A program made the translations under genes and the position numbers. The notes under the pieces were generated by a model, which had not been told where the DNA came from, did not search any database, and saw only the letters and a list, made by a program, of their open reading frames with translations. Positions 12,401 to 24,850 of a stretch of 64,000 nt of DNA are shown piece by piece (position 1 is the stretch's first letter; each line of letters opens with the position of its first letter). Source of the stretch: Branchiostoma floridae. Its lineage: Eukaryota; Chordata; Leptocardii; Amphioxiformes; Branchiostomatidae. The DNA is taken from NCBI RefSeq assembly GCF_000003815.2, contig NC_049983.1:8256157-8320156 (forward strand), written 5' to 3'.

Positions 12401-13444
12401 GTGCAAAGTAGGAGAGTTTTCCCTGCCAATAACAATAACAAAGTGGGGAAGGCTGAAGGAAGTAGAAATTACAGTGCACCACCTCAGTCCTACCACCTGT
12501 TTACGAAGCACTCGTGACGCTGTGTGGTGGTTATTGTCGAACAACACGCGTAACGTGTCACGGAAAGTTCCTAATCTTGTTTTCGCGGTATACGGTGCAT
12601 ACTTGGACGGTGGTCAAGGAAACTGTTCTTCTGCTAACACGTTATCTTAAATACCGGAAGTTTGTGACGTTGTGACGCCAGGTTGTGCGTCGTAAAGGTG
12701 CGGACCGACCAGAAAAGCGCACGGATTGCGGAAATCAACGACCTTTGGACCCAATGCTGATGGTACTAGGGGTTGAAATAGGTCATAAAGCGTACACAAC
12801 AGCGATAAACAAGCAGCACGAAAACATGTTTATTGCTTGTTTTTGAGAGTAGAAGCTATCATTCTTTGTCAACAAAAACATGAGATATGATAAACAACAC
12901 GAAGGCAAACGCCAACAGAGTTCCGCAATGTCCAATGTCCGTCCGGCTTTTTTCGGTGTCCTTGTAACACATTGGTGCCACTTCCGTGCCTTCCACTAGA
13001 AAGTCAGATCTTCCGAGTTGTGAACATCAAAACAAACTAGTTTCTGGCCCTTGCTTCACTCAGGGCCAACCTCGGAAGAAAGGATGCGATGATTGGACAG
13101 ACGCCAAAAAACTGGCTCTAACCTCTGTCACACTTAGAGGGATAATCCGATCTGATATTGACATGTTCCAGATACGCACGCTTGACCATAGAACTGCCCT
13201 TGTCCTTAGCCAAGGCTGCGAATGGTAATAAAGTTTGCTCCAAGTGATTCTGGTTATGGGAGGGGAGAAATGAAATTACATGACGCCAAGGACAAGGCTT
13301 CTTCTATCTCACGAGCTCTGCTGCAACGTATGTGATTCCAAACTTCCCAAGGTAGTTGAAAAACCTTCATCATACAATAAAGATACCTTATGACGCCATC
13401 AAACCCTGGCGTGCGTAGCAAAATCAATTTCGCATGGTACAATT
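12401..13444. other. No gene recognised
   Basis: A short inverted pair, CTTCCGAG near 13011 and CTCGGAAG near 13072, can form a hairpin. Otherwise only short featureless frames. Confidence 0.45.
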
Positions 13445-13905
13445 ATAGCATCCAAATGGTGTTTTCCTACAAGATGCACATGTTGCAAAGGGTTGATAAC
13501 AGTATTCAGCAAAACAACCTATTTTGATGGCGATGTTTACTGAAAGTTGCGAACTCAGCAAGTGGACTTTCTTGACGTCCCTTCCAAGACGCCAACGTTG
13601 CGCAACTTCGTCAACATGCCCGGAACTATATTATAGTCCAAACAAAAACAACAACGTTAACGCCGTTCACAAAACAATTATAGCATCCAAATGGCCTTTT
13701 CCTACAAGATGCATATGTTGCAAATGGTTATCTGCAACCAGCAAAACAACCTGTTTTGATGGCGATGTTTACTGCAACATGCGAACTCAGCAAGCGGACT
13801 TCGTATTCTGCCAGCTAAGTGTTTTTCTTCTGACGGTACTTTCCAAGACGCCAACGTTACGCAACTTCGTAAACATGCCCGGAACTATATTCTAATCCAA
13901 ACAAC
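13445..13905. repeat. Two-unit tandem duplication, period 235 bp
   Basis: ATAGCATCCAAATGG starts at 13445 and again at 13680. Long, well-conserved matches follow in both units (CCTACAAGATGCA, TTTTGATGGCGATGTTTACTG, GCGAACTCAGCAAG, CCAAGACGCCAACGTT, ATGCCCGGAACTATATT). The second unit carries an insertion of about 27 bp. This is younger than the other arrays in the window. Confidence 0.85.
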
Positions 13906-14864
13906 AACGTCGTCCAGAAAACATGTTGGGTTCCAGAACTGGCATTGACCGGGGTTACATCTTTGTTTTCAAACTGTCACGTAGTGGGAGATTTATCGTC
14001 AGTGGGGGAAGAAGGGACCATGTGAGCTACGCTTTGTTATTGTGACCGTGACCCGGCGGTATGTGTTAACATTTAAGACGCGGGGCACAGAAAATGGGAC
14101 AAGCTTACCGTGCCAGAAAACGGCGCACAGAAAACACAGTACAGATATTCGTCTATCTACATTTTTACCCAGTTATAAGACACACTGAGGAGCTAAAAAC
14201 AGAATATTGCGATCCTTTGTTCCAGAGAGTAGCGCAGAGTGGTCGGTGGTAGTAGTCTCTACCAGACTAATAATACACTGTAGGGAGAATAATTTGCTGC
14301 GCGGCGGAGTTTGCCCATGCAGCTTAATTTGCTCTTTCGAGGCAAAAATGTTACCGATCCCGCGGGCTGATAAGGACCTTAGCGTACTGACTCCCCTGGC
14401 CAATTTTCCGATTTCTTTGCAAAATTATACGATCCCCGTACCCCCTAGGTAGGCCTGGCGGAGTGACGTCCTTGTCCGCACATACCAGGTCATCCCCACC
14501 GCTCGTAACAGACTAATCTACCACCATATATGCTATCAATAGCCGTACGCGCCACATGCGGCACCTTTATACTGCTGATATTAAACAGAAATATGAATTT
14601 TCATTACTGTTTCTAGCTTTTGATATTGCCAGGCCATGACCTGAACAATGAGTTCATGCCACGTGCACAGTCAGGTATTCGCACTTTGTAAACACGGCGT
14701 GTCAAGATCACACTAACAATACGTCTCAGGGGGGCACGTTTCTTGAGTGACCAAGGACATGATGTCTAAAAGCATTACCAAGACGATATCCAAGTAAATC
14801 ATAAATATGACACCAATACGTCTAATCGTCTTTGAGTTATCTTGGTGACAGACAGACAGACCAA
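13906..14864. other. No gene recognised
   Basis: A GC-richer stretch at 14200-14450 has frames open on both strands but no family features. Nothing else supportable. Confidence 0.45.
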
Positions 14865-16380
14865 GGATATACAACCTTCTTCGCGAAGGCAATACGTTTT
14901 GAGACGGAGAGGTCGTGTTTCTTGTATGGGGTGCATGTCAGGTGAAGGACGCACATCATGACAAGACGTCACTTAAGGAGTTAATTACAAAAGTATATCA
15001 AAACAAGGACGCTTAAGACTGAGAGGTCGCGACAGTGACGTGACTTGACCATTACGTAAGGGACAAGGGTATCCTGACAATAAATGGATTGTGCTTGCTT
15101 AAAGACTTTCCCATTACAGTAAACGCATCCTGACAAGACGTCTTGAAAAGTGAAAGGTGTCATCCATCATCACCTGACCGTTAAGGACATCCTCAGCCGG
15201 ACAAGACGTTTTAAGTGCATGTTGTGTCAAGTTGATTACGACAAGTGTATCATAACAAGAGCTCTTGAGACGGAGAGGTATTATTTGTTAGTGTTGTGTG
15301 AATATTACATAATTGATGTTATACTGACAAGACATGATAGATCGCGCTTGTCCAAAGCTCTTACCTTTACTATAAGTATTTCCTGACAGAAAGTCTTGAA
15401 AAGTGAACGTTAACTTTCTAGTATGCCATGGGATAACTTTGTGAAGATACTGGTTGCTCGGCTGAAGAACTGCCCAATGCTATGGAGGATAGGGAAGGAT
15501 GGAGGAAGAGAGTCATGGCCATCCGTGCAACCAGCACGCCCGGATGATGATGATGCCATGGGATGGCCGTTACGTCAGTATATCCTTGTCCCTGACGTAA
15601 CGGTCAGGTGTGATGACATAAGAAACGCCACCTTTCACTTTTCAATACTTCTTCTCAAGATAAACATATCTCCTTGGTAAAGTTTGGGCAAGCGTAATCT
15701 ATCATATGTCTTGTCAGGATACCCTTGACAGGTCATGTTCAGGTCACATAACAGACGCAACCTTCCCGGTCTCAAGAGTCCTTGTCCTGATATATTTATG
15801 TAATGGACTCCTTAAGTGACAAGGCAAGACGTCTGAAGAACGATGGATTGCCTTTGCCCCAAACCCATTACAAGTATTGTACAAGAAGTTCTAAGGGGTG
15901 AGAGTTCGAGTTTCTTGTGTCGCCACCTGGCCATTACGTAAGGGACAAGGATATCCTGACACTCTCTCAGACAGGTATAGGCATATCCGGACACATCTTA
16001 TGTGAGAGTTCGGCGTTTCTTGTGTCGCCACCTGGTCATTACGTAAGGGACAAGGATATCCTGACACTCTCTCAGACAGGTAGAGGCATATCCGGACACA
16101 TCTTAAGAAGTGAGAGTTCGCTTATCTTGCATTGGTTGACCATTACGTCATGGACAAGAAGTTCCTAACACACTGTCTCAAGAATGACAGATCGCGTTTG
16201 TCCGAAGGCATTAACAATACCACAGGTATATCCTAGACCCAGCAAGACGTCTTGAGAGGTGAGAGTTGGCGTGACCAGTGCGTCAGTGGCAAGGATATCC
16301 TGACAAATTGTCTCGAGGAGTGATAGTCCGCGTCTGTTCTATGGCAAGACCATAACATCATTGACAAGTAATTCATTTAC
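14865..16380. repeat. Long divergent tandem array, unit about 100-110 bp, with an inverted middle block
   Basis: Recurring words are GACAAGGATATCCTGACA, CATTACGTAAGGGACAAGG, GACAAGACGTCTTGA and GTGAGAGTTCGCG. Around 15560-15830 the same words occur as their reverse complements (TATCCTTGTCCCTGACGTAA, CTTGTCAGGATACCCTTG), so a block inside the array is inverted. The best-preserved neighbouring units are near 15930-16110, where about 95 bp repeat almost exactly. The array is non-coding. Confidence 0.75.
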
Positions 16381-17489
16381 ATGCTGACAGAAGTGGAAAA
16401 GGTGCAGATACAAAACACGAGTGTTACGGGCGCGATTCTATAAAACGCTGAAGACGTCGACTTTCTGAAAATGTTGTGCTTTCATCTTTTACCCTTGTGT
16501 CGACATGTCATCTTGAGATTTGCAGGTGTTCAAACGAAGAAGTTTGTATCAGAAGAGGACGGTATGTCCTTCTTCACAACTCAATCACACATTCCTGAGA
16601 GTCCTTGTACCCTTTGATCCATGCCTTCCCGTTGTTTGGTCCGCATACCGTGCATACCGCCCTGACAGTGGAAACTGTTGCAGATCCTTATAAGTGTTTT
16701 GAAATGCGGTAAGACGGCCCAGGCGTCATAGGAAAAGGCCGTGCGGAAAACGGCTCAGGGATTCTCAGTATCCCAATGTCTTATGAGCTGCAGGTGGTTG
16801 ACGTAGAAGATTTGTTGTTCGATGCGTGCGTTCGATTTTGCCTGCAGCCCCCCTCCCCCTTCTCTGACGTGAATTGTAATTCAATGTGACCTTGGGAGGC
16901 GAGTTCGTCCTTGTTTAAGGGACAGCATCTTGATTCGATCGACAACGCTGTTCCAAGGTCCAGTGTCTTATTAAAGTTCTGCGTCAAGTGCGTTCGAATT
17001 CAGCGTCACTCATACAGGTATCCGAAATCTCGCTCGTAAATCAAGTATTTTTTTTCCTCCCACTTGTCAGCATTGCCCAACGTATTACGATGGTATGAAC
17101 ATAAAAGCATAAAGATTGACAGGAAAAACATAAAGGAAAAGCTCCCTTCCCCTAAGTTCGAAACGAACAGGTTCACTAGCAAACTTTCAACACCAGAATA
17201 CAGCGACAAACGGCATAGTGACTGGCCAAAGATACATAACAGGGTTCGACAAAACTGTGTCAGTGGCCGTGTGTCCGCCTGCATGGCCTGGAAATGTGGG
17301 TTTTAGCCGATATATTTTTAGCCGGCAGGAGACTGCACTTAATTATTGTGGCAGATCTAGACAGTATGTGCTTCCCCGAGTCTCCCACGGGAAATTGTGT
17401 CGCCTCTTGCTGAAAGAATGAGGTTATCTTGTCTGTGATTCTGTATACATGTCTCCACAGCTAGATGTCAATACGTTCAACGTGGAGGA
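16381..17489. other. No gene recognised
   Basis: Short frames on both strands, no motif. Confidence 0.45.
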
Positions 17490-17503
17490 GGGGGGGGGGG
17501 GGG
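17490..17503 (+). repeat. Homopolymer run of 14 G
   Basis: An uninterrupted G run after GAGGA. It is a candidate quadruplex-forming site and also a place where the assembled length may be wrong. Confidence 0.9.
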
Positions 17504-17759
17504 CTACTGGTGTCATCCACCACATTTGTCTTGTTGATCTTTTTGTTAAGTTCTTCTCGTGTAAGATCTTGTGCTTCTTTAAACTGCCTGAAATTTTATT
17601 TCAAAGGGGCATAAAACTGTAATAAAGACTAATGAGAAATAATGATCATTTTACTTGCAGAAAAGGGTTTAGTAACATACAACGAAAGAAGATTTAAGTA
17701 GCCCGGTAGATGTTTGAGGCCATAAGATCATGATTTCGGAAGGCGAAGGCTTCCACCAC

Positions 17760-17947
17760 ATTTTACCTACCCAAGGAAATGCAGGTATCCATTTTTACAC
17801 CTGGGTTAAGCGAGGAAAGTCGTGTTAAGTGACTTTCCTAAGGGCACAACGTCGGTAACGTGGCAGGATTCGAACTTTCGAACCCGATGGAACCTGTAGG
17901 TTCTGAGCCCGCAAACACCTTACCGATTGAGCTACACGATCCCACTG
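17760..17947 (-). mobile_element. tRNA-headed SINE, minus strand
   Basis: On the minus strand, starting near 17945, a tRNA-like head is visible. It has an A box (TAGCTCAATCGGTAAGG) and, after an expanded central part, a B box (AGTTCGAATCC). Next comes the body with the paired words GACTTTCCTAAGGGCACAAC (written for the + strand). A second copy with the same body lies at about 60226-60420. The acceptor stem does not pair as in a functional tRNA, so I call a SINE and not a tRNA gene. Confidence 0.75.
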
Positions 17948-18374
17948 ATAAAGTAGTTTGCATGCTGATTCATCCGATAGGGACAAAATCGATAGATTTC
18001 TTGACGTCCACGACGACTTGAGTATCTCACACTGTGTGACACTCCGAAGTCTTGACAGGTACTAAATTACATCAGAGACCATCTTGCAAATCAGGTGAGA
18101 CAGATGATTCTGTCGACGGAAATAGATGCATGTCGACGTGACAGATGATGAAAGAATGGGGTTATCTGTCAGGGAGGAACGAAGCTCCTCGCGACGTTTT
18201 GACAACTCTTCGTGGCATGGGATTCCTTCACAGGTCTCCGAGGACCGAAAGAATGTAGATTTATTCTTCAGATCTTTAATTGATACACAATGGAAATGTA
18301 CGGAGTTTATGCAAGAATTCCTACCAGCCCGAATACATAAAACCTCTTCTCTACTCAACTTGCACTAGTCTACT
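17948..18374. other. No gene recognised
   Basis: Short frames on both strands with no motif. Confidence 0.45.
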
Positions 18375-18745
18375 ATACGCTAGTTTAGTCCACTACACTC
18401 TACACTACACTGCGATGCACTACTCTACTCTACTCCATTCTACTCTACTCTATTCTACTCTGCTCTACTCTACTCTACTCTGCTCTACTCTACTCTACTC
18501 TACATACTCTGCTCTGCTCTACTCTACTCCACTCTACTCTACTCTACTCTACTCTACTCTACTCTACTCTACATACTCTGCTCTGCTCTACTCTACTCCA
18601 CTCTACTCTACTCTGCTCTGCTCTGCTCTGCTCTGCTCTGCTCTACTCTGCTCTACTCTACTCTACTCTACTCTACTCTACTCTACTCTACTCTACTCTA
18701 CTCTGCTCTACTCTACTCTACTCTACTCTACTCTACTCTACTCCA
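18375..18745. repeat. Pentanucleotide satellite (CTCTA)n with (CTCTG) variants
   Basis: About 370 bp of near-perfect CTCTA units with interspersed CTCTG and ACATA. A higher-order unit is visible: TACATACTCTGCTCTGCTCT occurs twice, about 68 bp apart. The 158-residue frame across it encodes only a five-residue periodic peptide and is not a gene. Confidence 0.97.
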
Positions 18746-20706
18746 GGGTAGGTTGATAGTAAACCCAATGTCAGGAGAACTTCACCCCATCACCCCATGT
18801 TGTCCTATATGTAGATCTACCAGGTATATTTACAATCTGTTGACTCGTGAACTCCCCACGACATCCAAATTTTTTCTCCTTGAAAAGCCGGAGGTCTTGG
18901 TGGCTCATCTTTCTTGGAAGACGACCAAGTCGGCCAAGGCGCCATCGAGTATCAAGAGTCGACAGGCCTCCAGAGTGTCGATTTTCATTCATGAAGATCG
19001 AAGAAAGTCTCAATGGTTGGACCCAGAGGTCTGCTATAATTCTATTATCAAGGCGACATTCCATGCAAACATCAGACAATTTGCTCCAGAGATAAAAGTT
19101 ACTTCGTCTAAACACTCCGCCTCTTATTTTTGACAATACCGTCGCCACCCTTAGCAAAACACTGTGGTTATGATATTACATTTAATAATAAAAGACGACA
19201 GACAAGGCTCCAGGAACGGAACACAGAGTCTGTGGGAGTCTCGCGTATCTTAGATTCGCAGACGACGTATCAGCATGTTATCTTGTGAGATAACCCGTTC
19301 GAGGTCGTATTAAGGTCAAATATTGTAGGTCAAAACCAAGGCGGCATAATTTCCTTTTATGGAATTATATCTAAACCAACCAACTAGGTCAGGGCACACT
19401 GAAATACGCATAGTATTTCTCAGTCCTTAAACTCGAGGAAATCATTTCAAATATTTCATTTGGCGTACTTTAAGAACCTTGTTTTATATCCTACGGACGC
19501 CCTTGACATTGCATTGAGCCTTGCGGTTTTCCCAGTGTCGCATTTTTCATCACATGCTTGCCTTGTGGAAGTTGCACGACACGTTACCCTTGAACCAGCC
19601 TTGACTGTAGCCTTACGCTCGGGAAGACACAGCTCTAAGCAAATAATCTTCGCCTTGAACGTGGTATATCTAAGATCACAGGGTTCGTCGATGAGTCAAT
19701 CTTGAGTAGGAGGAAAGTCGGCGGGCGCGACTCAAGGCGCGACACGGTCGACAGGAAATCCCGAACCGTCTCCGTCTCTGTCTGTGTTGTCGTTAAGGTG
19801 CGAGACAGACATAACGCACTTGGAGACAATTTCTGAAGGAAATGCATGATTTAGGTTTGGTCTAGTCTTTGAATCCAGGCTCCAGACGGTACCTGGCGCG
19901 ACACAGCCTTGTCTTATCAAAGGGAGATTATGTTATCCGTACTATCGAGACAGAAAAGCCAGCGTAATTTTTCATGTATACATATGATCAAGTACTGTTG
20001 ACATGGGCGGCGATGTGGTATTGCATAAGAAGGGGGCGCTGCGCTAAGGAACTTAACATGACGTTTTGATGCCTCCCATTTTTAAGAATACAAATTGTGA
20101 AAACATAAAAGCAAGGAAACGTATCAAAAGCCAAATCAATGTCCATAACTGTTTAAGATACCAAGATAACTTTGAGTGACATCCTTCACTCTTCTTCAGC
20201 GTCACTACTCGCTAGAATGAACAGACAGAGCAAATACTAGTACACGAAATGTAACTGGAATGAATTGTCCTTAGATATTGTTTACCTGGATATCTAGACT
20301 TCATCAACGTATAAGAGAAAGGCGTGTTACTACCAAGCCCCCCTCCCCCCAATTGGGTAAGTCCCGAAAATGAGTGTGTTTGTTTTGAACTGTCAGTAAC
20401 TGCTACTAGGCTGTGAAAAACTGCCATTTGGCAGTGAGTACTAGTTACTGCTACTTGGCGTATGGGTGTGTTTGTTTTGAACTGTCAGTCAGAGGAATGC
20501 GTTTAAAAGGCTTAGGTCATTTGAAATGTCTTTGAGGAATTCACAAGGTTCCTTTTTCATGAGAAGTGGAGATAAGTTTCACATACGTTTTATTTCAAAT
20601 ATGTCAATACAAGATAATATAAAATTTGAAGGATCTGATATTTTCACTGTGATGATTAAAGATTCCAACGGAAAAAGTGAACCAACAGAAAGCCTTATAT
20701 GAGAAA
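18746..20706. other. No gene recognised
   Basis: Between 18753 and 19157 frames of 126-128 residues are open on both strands, but neither shows a known domain or splice structure. A 24-bp word, GTGTGTTTGTTTTGAACTGT plus 4 bases, is repeated near 20376 and 20466. Confidence 0.4.
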
Positions 20707-20901
20707 TACTGTAAATGCATTTAAGTTCGCGGGGATTTAATTTCGTGGTAGCGGGAAAAATGACTTTTCGCGGTGGTTTCGATTTCGCGGTAACACCATA
20801 GACTGCAATCTAATACCATAATAGAAAAATGTTCGCGGTGGTTTTAAGTTCGCGGTAAACTGGTCACCGCGAAAACCGCGAACATTTCTGCATTTACAGT
20901 A
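20707..20901. mobile_element. Palindromic MITE, CGCGGT family, copy 1
   Basis: The ends are TACTGTAAATGCA and its perfect reverse complement TGCATTTACAGTA. The whole 195-bp element is nearly palindromic: GTTCGCGG / CCGCGAAC words face each other around a short centre (ACCATAGACTGCAATCTAATA). It has no coding capacity. TA at the outer edge is consistent with a TA target duplication. Three more copies occur in this window. Confidence 0.85.
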
Positions 20902-21799
20902 CCACTGTTGTTTTGCATTCTGATGCCGAAAATGCTATAAATCCTTAGGGGCATACCAGACAGCCATGCGACCTTTAGAAAAGGCTAGACCGAATCATAT
21001 GTATTCTCCCGATGCCATTTCACATCGCAGTTTCCTCCTTGATATTATACACCGCAAGATATTATGATCTATTACCTTGTCCAGATCAAATTACACACAA
21101 GGAAATGCTCAATTTTGCCGAACCGGAGGTTTGGAAAGTGGGGGCTAATTTCCGGGTGCCCTGGGCGTGGTTAAAACGTTTCCTTGTACACTTCCGTGTT
21201 GTAAAGACATCACGGGCCAACACAGGACATGTTTGATTACACCAATCGGATTATAGAGTACCCCACCGGTGCGAAGCTATCTTACGGGAATCTCAAGGTT
21301 TCGTGTCTTGGGTTAAGAGTGTCCCGCGAGGTGCACTATGGGGCAGAAGCAAATCAAATGATCGAAACGCAGCGTATCAATCTTCATTCAGGCCGAATGT
21401 CACAACATTACGTTTGAATTAGGATGTTGTAATAGTGTTATCACTAAATGTTTGACATTTTCTCATCTTTAGCCCTGATTCCTCAACAATGGAACGGTAA
21501 ACTTAACATACAAGGAACCAGGGAGAAAGAAAGACGATAAGCAACGGAAAAGGTATAACGTTATAGTATGATATGATGATATTAGAGAATGGGTATTCGT
21601 AAAATGAAGAATAGAAAACTGAGTTAAAAACTGGTTACCAAGCCTTATGTGGTGCCCCAACATTCAATGAGACAAATTGATATTCATACTGAATTTAGAC
21701 ACACCTTTGATTGTAAAAACATATCTGTTCCTACGTATACATTTTCAGTATCACAAGAAGCGAGAAGAAGTCGAATTTCCTTAATAGAATATGATTGTG
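20902..21799. other. No gene recognised
   Basis: Short featureless frames. The last part may belong to the LINE whose 3' end follows. Confidence 0.45.
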
Positions 21800-21897
21800 T
21801 TGGTTGACATTGGAAATATTTCATGTATCAACTATTTTTGTGTGGACCTGCACTTAATCCAGTGGGTATATATGTACAATAAAGGTCTTCATTCATT
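21800..21897 (+). mobile_element. LINE 3' end (tail ...CAATAAAGGTCTTCATTC)
   Basis: The word CAGTGGGTATATATGTACAA plus AAAGGTCTTCATTCATTC forms a polyadenylation-signal tail ending in short ATTC repeats. The same tail occurs after the second assembly gap at 56429-56475. This is therefore the 3' end of a non-LTR family, without readable protein here. Confidence 0.55.
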
Positions 21898-21940
21898 CAA
21901 TGATCAAATTGTTGGACTATGCAATGGTTAAGGGATAGAT

Positions 21941-22205
21941 GCAAACGTTGTCTACAACGCCTCGTGCTGTTGTCTTTGGCAGGTTTTCAAATATCACGTT
22001 TTAACCAGGAAAGTTCCGTTGGTAGTTTGTAACGTTAGCTATTGACATACTTGAATTGCCTCTTGTTGGATGTATATTTGGATGTACGATCAAGTACGTT
22101 ATATATATATATAAATAGAGAGTTACAAGTTGACTACAACGCCTCAACCGGTTATTGTTCAAGGGGCTTTCAAACATCACGATTTACTACGAAACTTCCA
22201 CACCT
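21941..22205. repeat. Two-unit divergent tandem repeat, period about 182 bp
   Basis: CTACAACGCCTC occurs at 21952 and 22134. Matched words follow in each unit: GTTATTGTTC / GTTGTCTTTG, TTTCAAATATCACG / TTTCAAACATCACG, and AAAGTTCC / AAACTTCC. An AT dinucleotide run lies between them. Confidence 0.6.
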
Positions 22206-22399
22206 AGCTATTTCGGGGAAGTGTTGACATCGTCCCATGTTCTGTACAGCCTGCCTATTGTCGGGTTTTTCTTGGCTACCGTCCATGCCTTTGGCTTTCT
22301 TTCGTGGAATCGTTCTTTTGTCGACTCAGAATAAATGAACCATTTCGGGGTGCGTCAGACGGCGGTCTAGCTGTCCTCTTTAGACTTGTACGGTCACTT

Positions 22400-22560
22400 C
22401 CAAACGTCACACGGTCACGGCAGAGTTATGCTGACAACGCAGCGGTGTGACGTCACGACGCAAGCCAAGCAGTGAGCTGCGGCCAGCCCGAACGCTGCCG
22501 GACGTGACGTAGTCGTGACGCAGGCCCATTTCCGGCATCCCCCAGAGAAACGAGGGGAAG
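22400..22560. promoter_or_regulatory. CpG-rich segment with CRE motifs, possible promoter
   Basis: A perfect CRE (TGACGTCA) lies at 22448-22455. GTGACGTAG and GTGACGCAG half-sites follow at about 22500-22520 in a CpG-rich stretch. Such CRE clusters are common in metazoan promoters. I see no start site element or coding exon that fixes a gene or direction. Confidence 0.25.
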
Positions 22561-23964
22561 TGCAGGGGATGCCCCGCACGTTCACATGTTCTGACATCCG
22601 CAACAAGGTGTTCCCCAAGATAAATGAGAAAGAGAACAGGAAGTTCGACGAAAACGTTTCCCAAAGCTCATGTCATTTCCTCAACTTATCAAAAGCATCT
22701 ACGGGCGGCAAAAAAAAACGTGACTATTTTCTGAAGGAAAAGGGTGGGCCAGTCATAGAGTTGCAAAACAAAACTAAATACCAACATGATCAACTATGTT
22801 GTACTAGCTACTCGGACTTGAAGTGATTTATAAGGCACTGAAGCAAGTAATCACACAAAATGGATGAATGGTATAGTACATGTGGTAACGGTACCGTAGA
22901 TATTGAAATGTTCAAGTTGGATTTATTTCCGCGGTGACCGCAACACCTCTAAATCATTGACCGCAAATTAGCCCCTCCATTGCCTTGATGATAAAGAAGA
23001 CAGCGAACTTCAAACACCACGAAAAACTCATCTTCCCTCCTTCTACAAGGTTAAACGCCCGCAAAAATCAAATGAATTTACAGTGTAGCCTTGATGTTGG
23101 CAGGTGTCCAGGAGAGCACCGCCTTCATTCATCACTTCCTGCGCAGGTGTCACCTGTGGAGGATCCCAGGCCACGTGTATGGACAACCTGCGGAAATTGT
23201 TCCCGCCGTTTTGTGCTGTGTCGACAGATTCTCCGGGTGCGGCTCTACCATATTATCCGGTATCTCCGCTTCCTGTGTGGAAACAGACAACGATATTGAC
23301 GTTGAAGCAGCTTCCTAAGGCCTGCGTCACTTTTCCAAACCAGGGGCCGGAAAGAAAAGTATGAAATACAGAAAGACACCAAACTACACAAGACGTAAAG
23401 AGAATAGATAGTTGTGGGCATCATTTGTGTATATTTTTTTACGTATAACAGTTACATTTCTATTTTTGTTTTTGTTTCCACAAGCAGCCCGACCGGGCAC
23501 CGGTTTGGAAATGTGACGTTATTAGGCTCTTCTAGTCAGGGTTTCTAATGCAGTCGGTTCATTGTTGAAAGACTGTATACGGATATAGCCTGCTATAGAA
23601 CTCGGCCCCAAAGTTAGAAACATCTACAGAGGCTGAAACAACGAACCTAGTGTAAAGGAAACCGAGCACAATTGAACTGACATGCTGTCAGAAAAGCCAG
23701 ACTCGTAGAGCCCTATAAGTAGACTACGTTGAAGCAGGATCGGAAGCCTTGAAGAGGATAACAGCCTTCTTCACAGTCCATTTCCTGTGACACTGGAGAG
23801 TATAGTTTTATATCCTTCCGGATATAACTCGTGATTTCTTCATACATACTTCAGTCAGGTATGGGAGCATCCTGTTCTTTCGGATAACAGGGCAAGTGAA
23901 AACGGAAACGTCTAACGTCATCGACGTATTACCTGCGGTCACGCTGAATTTACTCCTTTGAAAG
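22561..23964. other. No gene recognised
   Basis: Around 23095-23330 all three + frames are open in GC-rich sequence after a possible acceptor (TTGGCAG|GTGTCC). No product resembles a known family, so I do not call an exon. Confidence 0.4.
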
Positions 23965-24160
23965 GTGTACTGTTGTTACCTTTGCCAAGAAGGATATGTC
24001 TTAGGATGCGTTTGTCTTGTTGTGTCTGTTTGTGGACAGCATAACTAGGGAAATTGTGGATTAAGACATGCAGCATGTTGGTAGGGGTTTGTAAAATGAA
24101 GAAATGATTGGATTTGGGCATCCTAGCGGCTCTTCATGGCACTGCAGCAGGACTTCATGT
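23965..24160 (+). repeat. Interspersed repeat, GGACAGCATAACT family, copy 1
   Basis: TACCTTTGCCAAGAAGGATATGT, a TTTGT-rich stretch, GTGGACAGCATAACT and a final TGGCACTGCAGCAGGA follow in the same order as in copies at 52878-53105 and, in part, at 24700-24850. It is a dispersed non-coding repeat of unknown class. Confidence 0.6.
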
Positions 24161-24625
24161 TTTGATATTTCGTGTTTAGGACATGATACCCCTTGGAAAT
24201 GAAATGAAGCTACGTCTAGATGTTTTCTACCCTAACTCCAAGGGCTTTTATTTGTGTCCATGTATGTTTAAAAGCATAGAGCGTATGTATCATACGTATT
24301 AGCATTGTCAATAGTAGGGAATGATGGAAGAAGAAATTAACCCTCGCGGGTATTTGTTTGTTCCAACCTGAGTGCTGTTTGAAAGAATAAGCTTAGTTTC
24401 TTGAGGAAGCAAAAGTTTCTCTTCGCAGAAAGGAAGCGGAAGAGAAAGAGGACATCTTTGTAGCAAGAAAGGGTTTCCCTTCCTTTGAGTAGTGCAACAA
24501 CACTTCCAAATTAGGTTCCGTCTTTTCAGTATGACACAGACACACACACATACGCTTTCTTACTTTTATTTGTCCAATACTTGCCATTACACAAAAATAC
24601 CGCTCGACCAATCGCCATCTTTTCG

Positions 24626-24628
<3 letters not shown>

Positions 24629-24673
<45 letters not shown>

Positions 24674-24850
24674 TGTGTGTCTGTGTGTGTGTGTCTGTGC
24701 GATGTCTCTAGGATATCTCGAGAATACGACCTTGTACCTGGGTTTTCTTGATATTTAGGTAGGTCTTGATGAGACCTCAAAAAGATTACATTTGGGGCCT
24801 CCTAACAGCTTGTTATGGTACTGCAGTGGAAATTCCGTTTTTTTTGCGGC
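24629..24850 (+). repeat. (CT)n(GT)n microsatellite plus GGACAGCATAACT-family copy 2
   Basis: A CT run (24629-24656) passes into a GT run to about 24697. The 3' half of the same dispersed repeat then follows: TCTTGATATTTAGGTAGGTC, TTGATGAGACCTCAAA and TTGTTATGGTACTGCAGTGG. The microsatellite takes the place of the TG-rich part of the repeat and probably grew from it. Confidence 0.7.

Noticed and set aside
17860..17945. tRNA gene on the minus strand
   Set aside because: A and B boxes are good, but the acceptor stem does not pair and the central part is aberrant. The body downstream matches a SINE copy elsewhere.
18280..18756. 158-residue frame
   Set aside because: Translation of the (CTCTA)n satellite, a five-residue periodic peptide.
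18753..19157. Overlapping 126-128 residue frames on both strands
   Set aside because: No recognisable domain on either strand, no splice context, and equal openness on both strands argues for chance.
22985..23364. GC-rich segment open in all three + frames
   Set aside because: No product resembles a known family and no frame is favoured. An exon cannot be supported.
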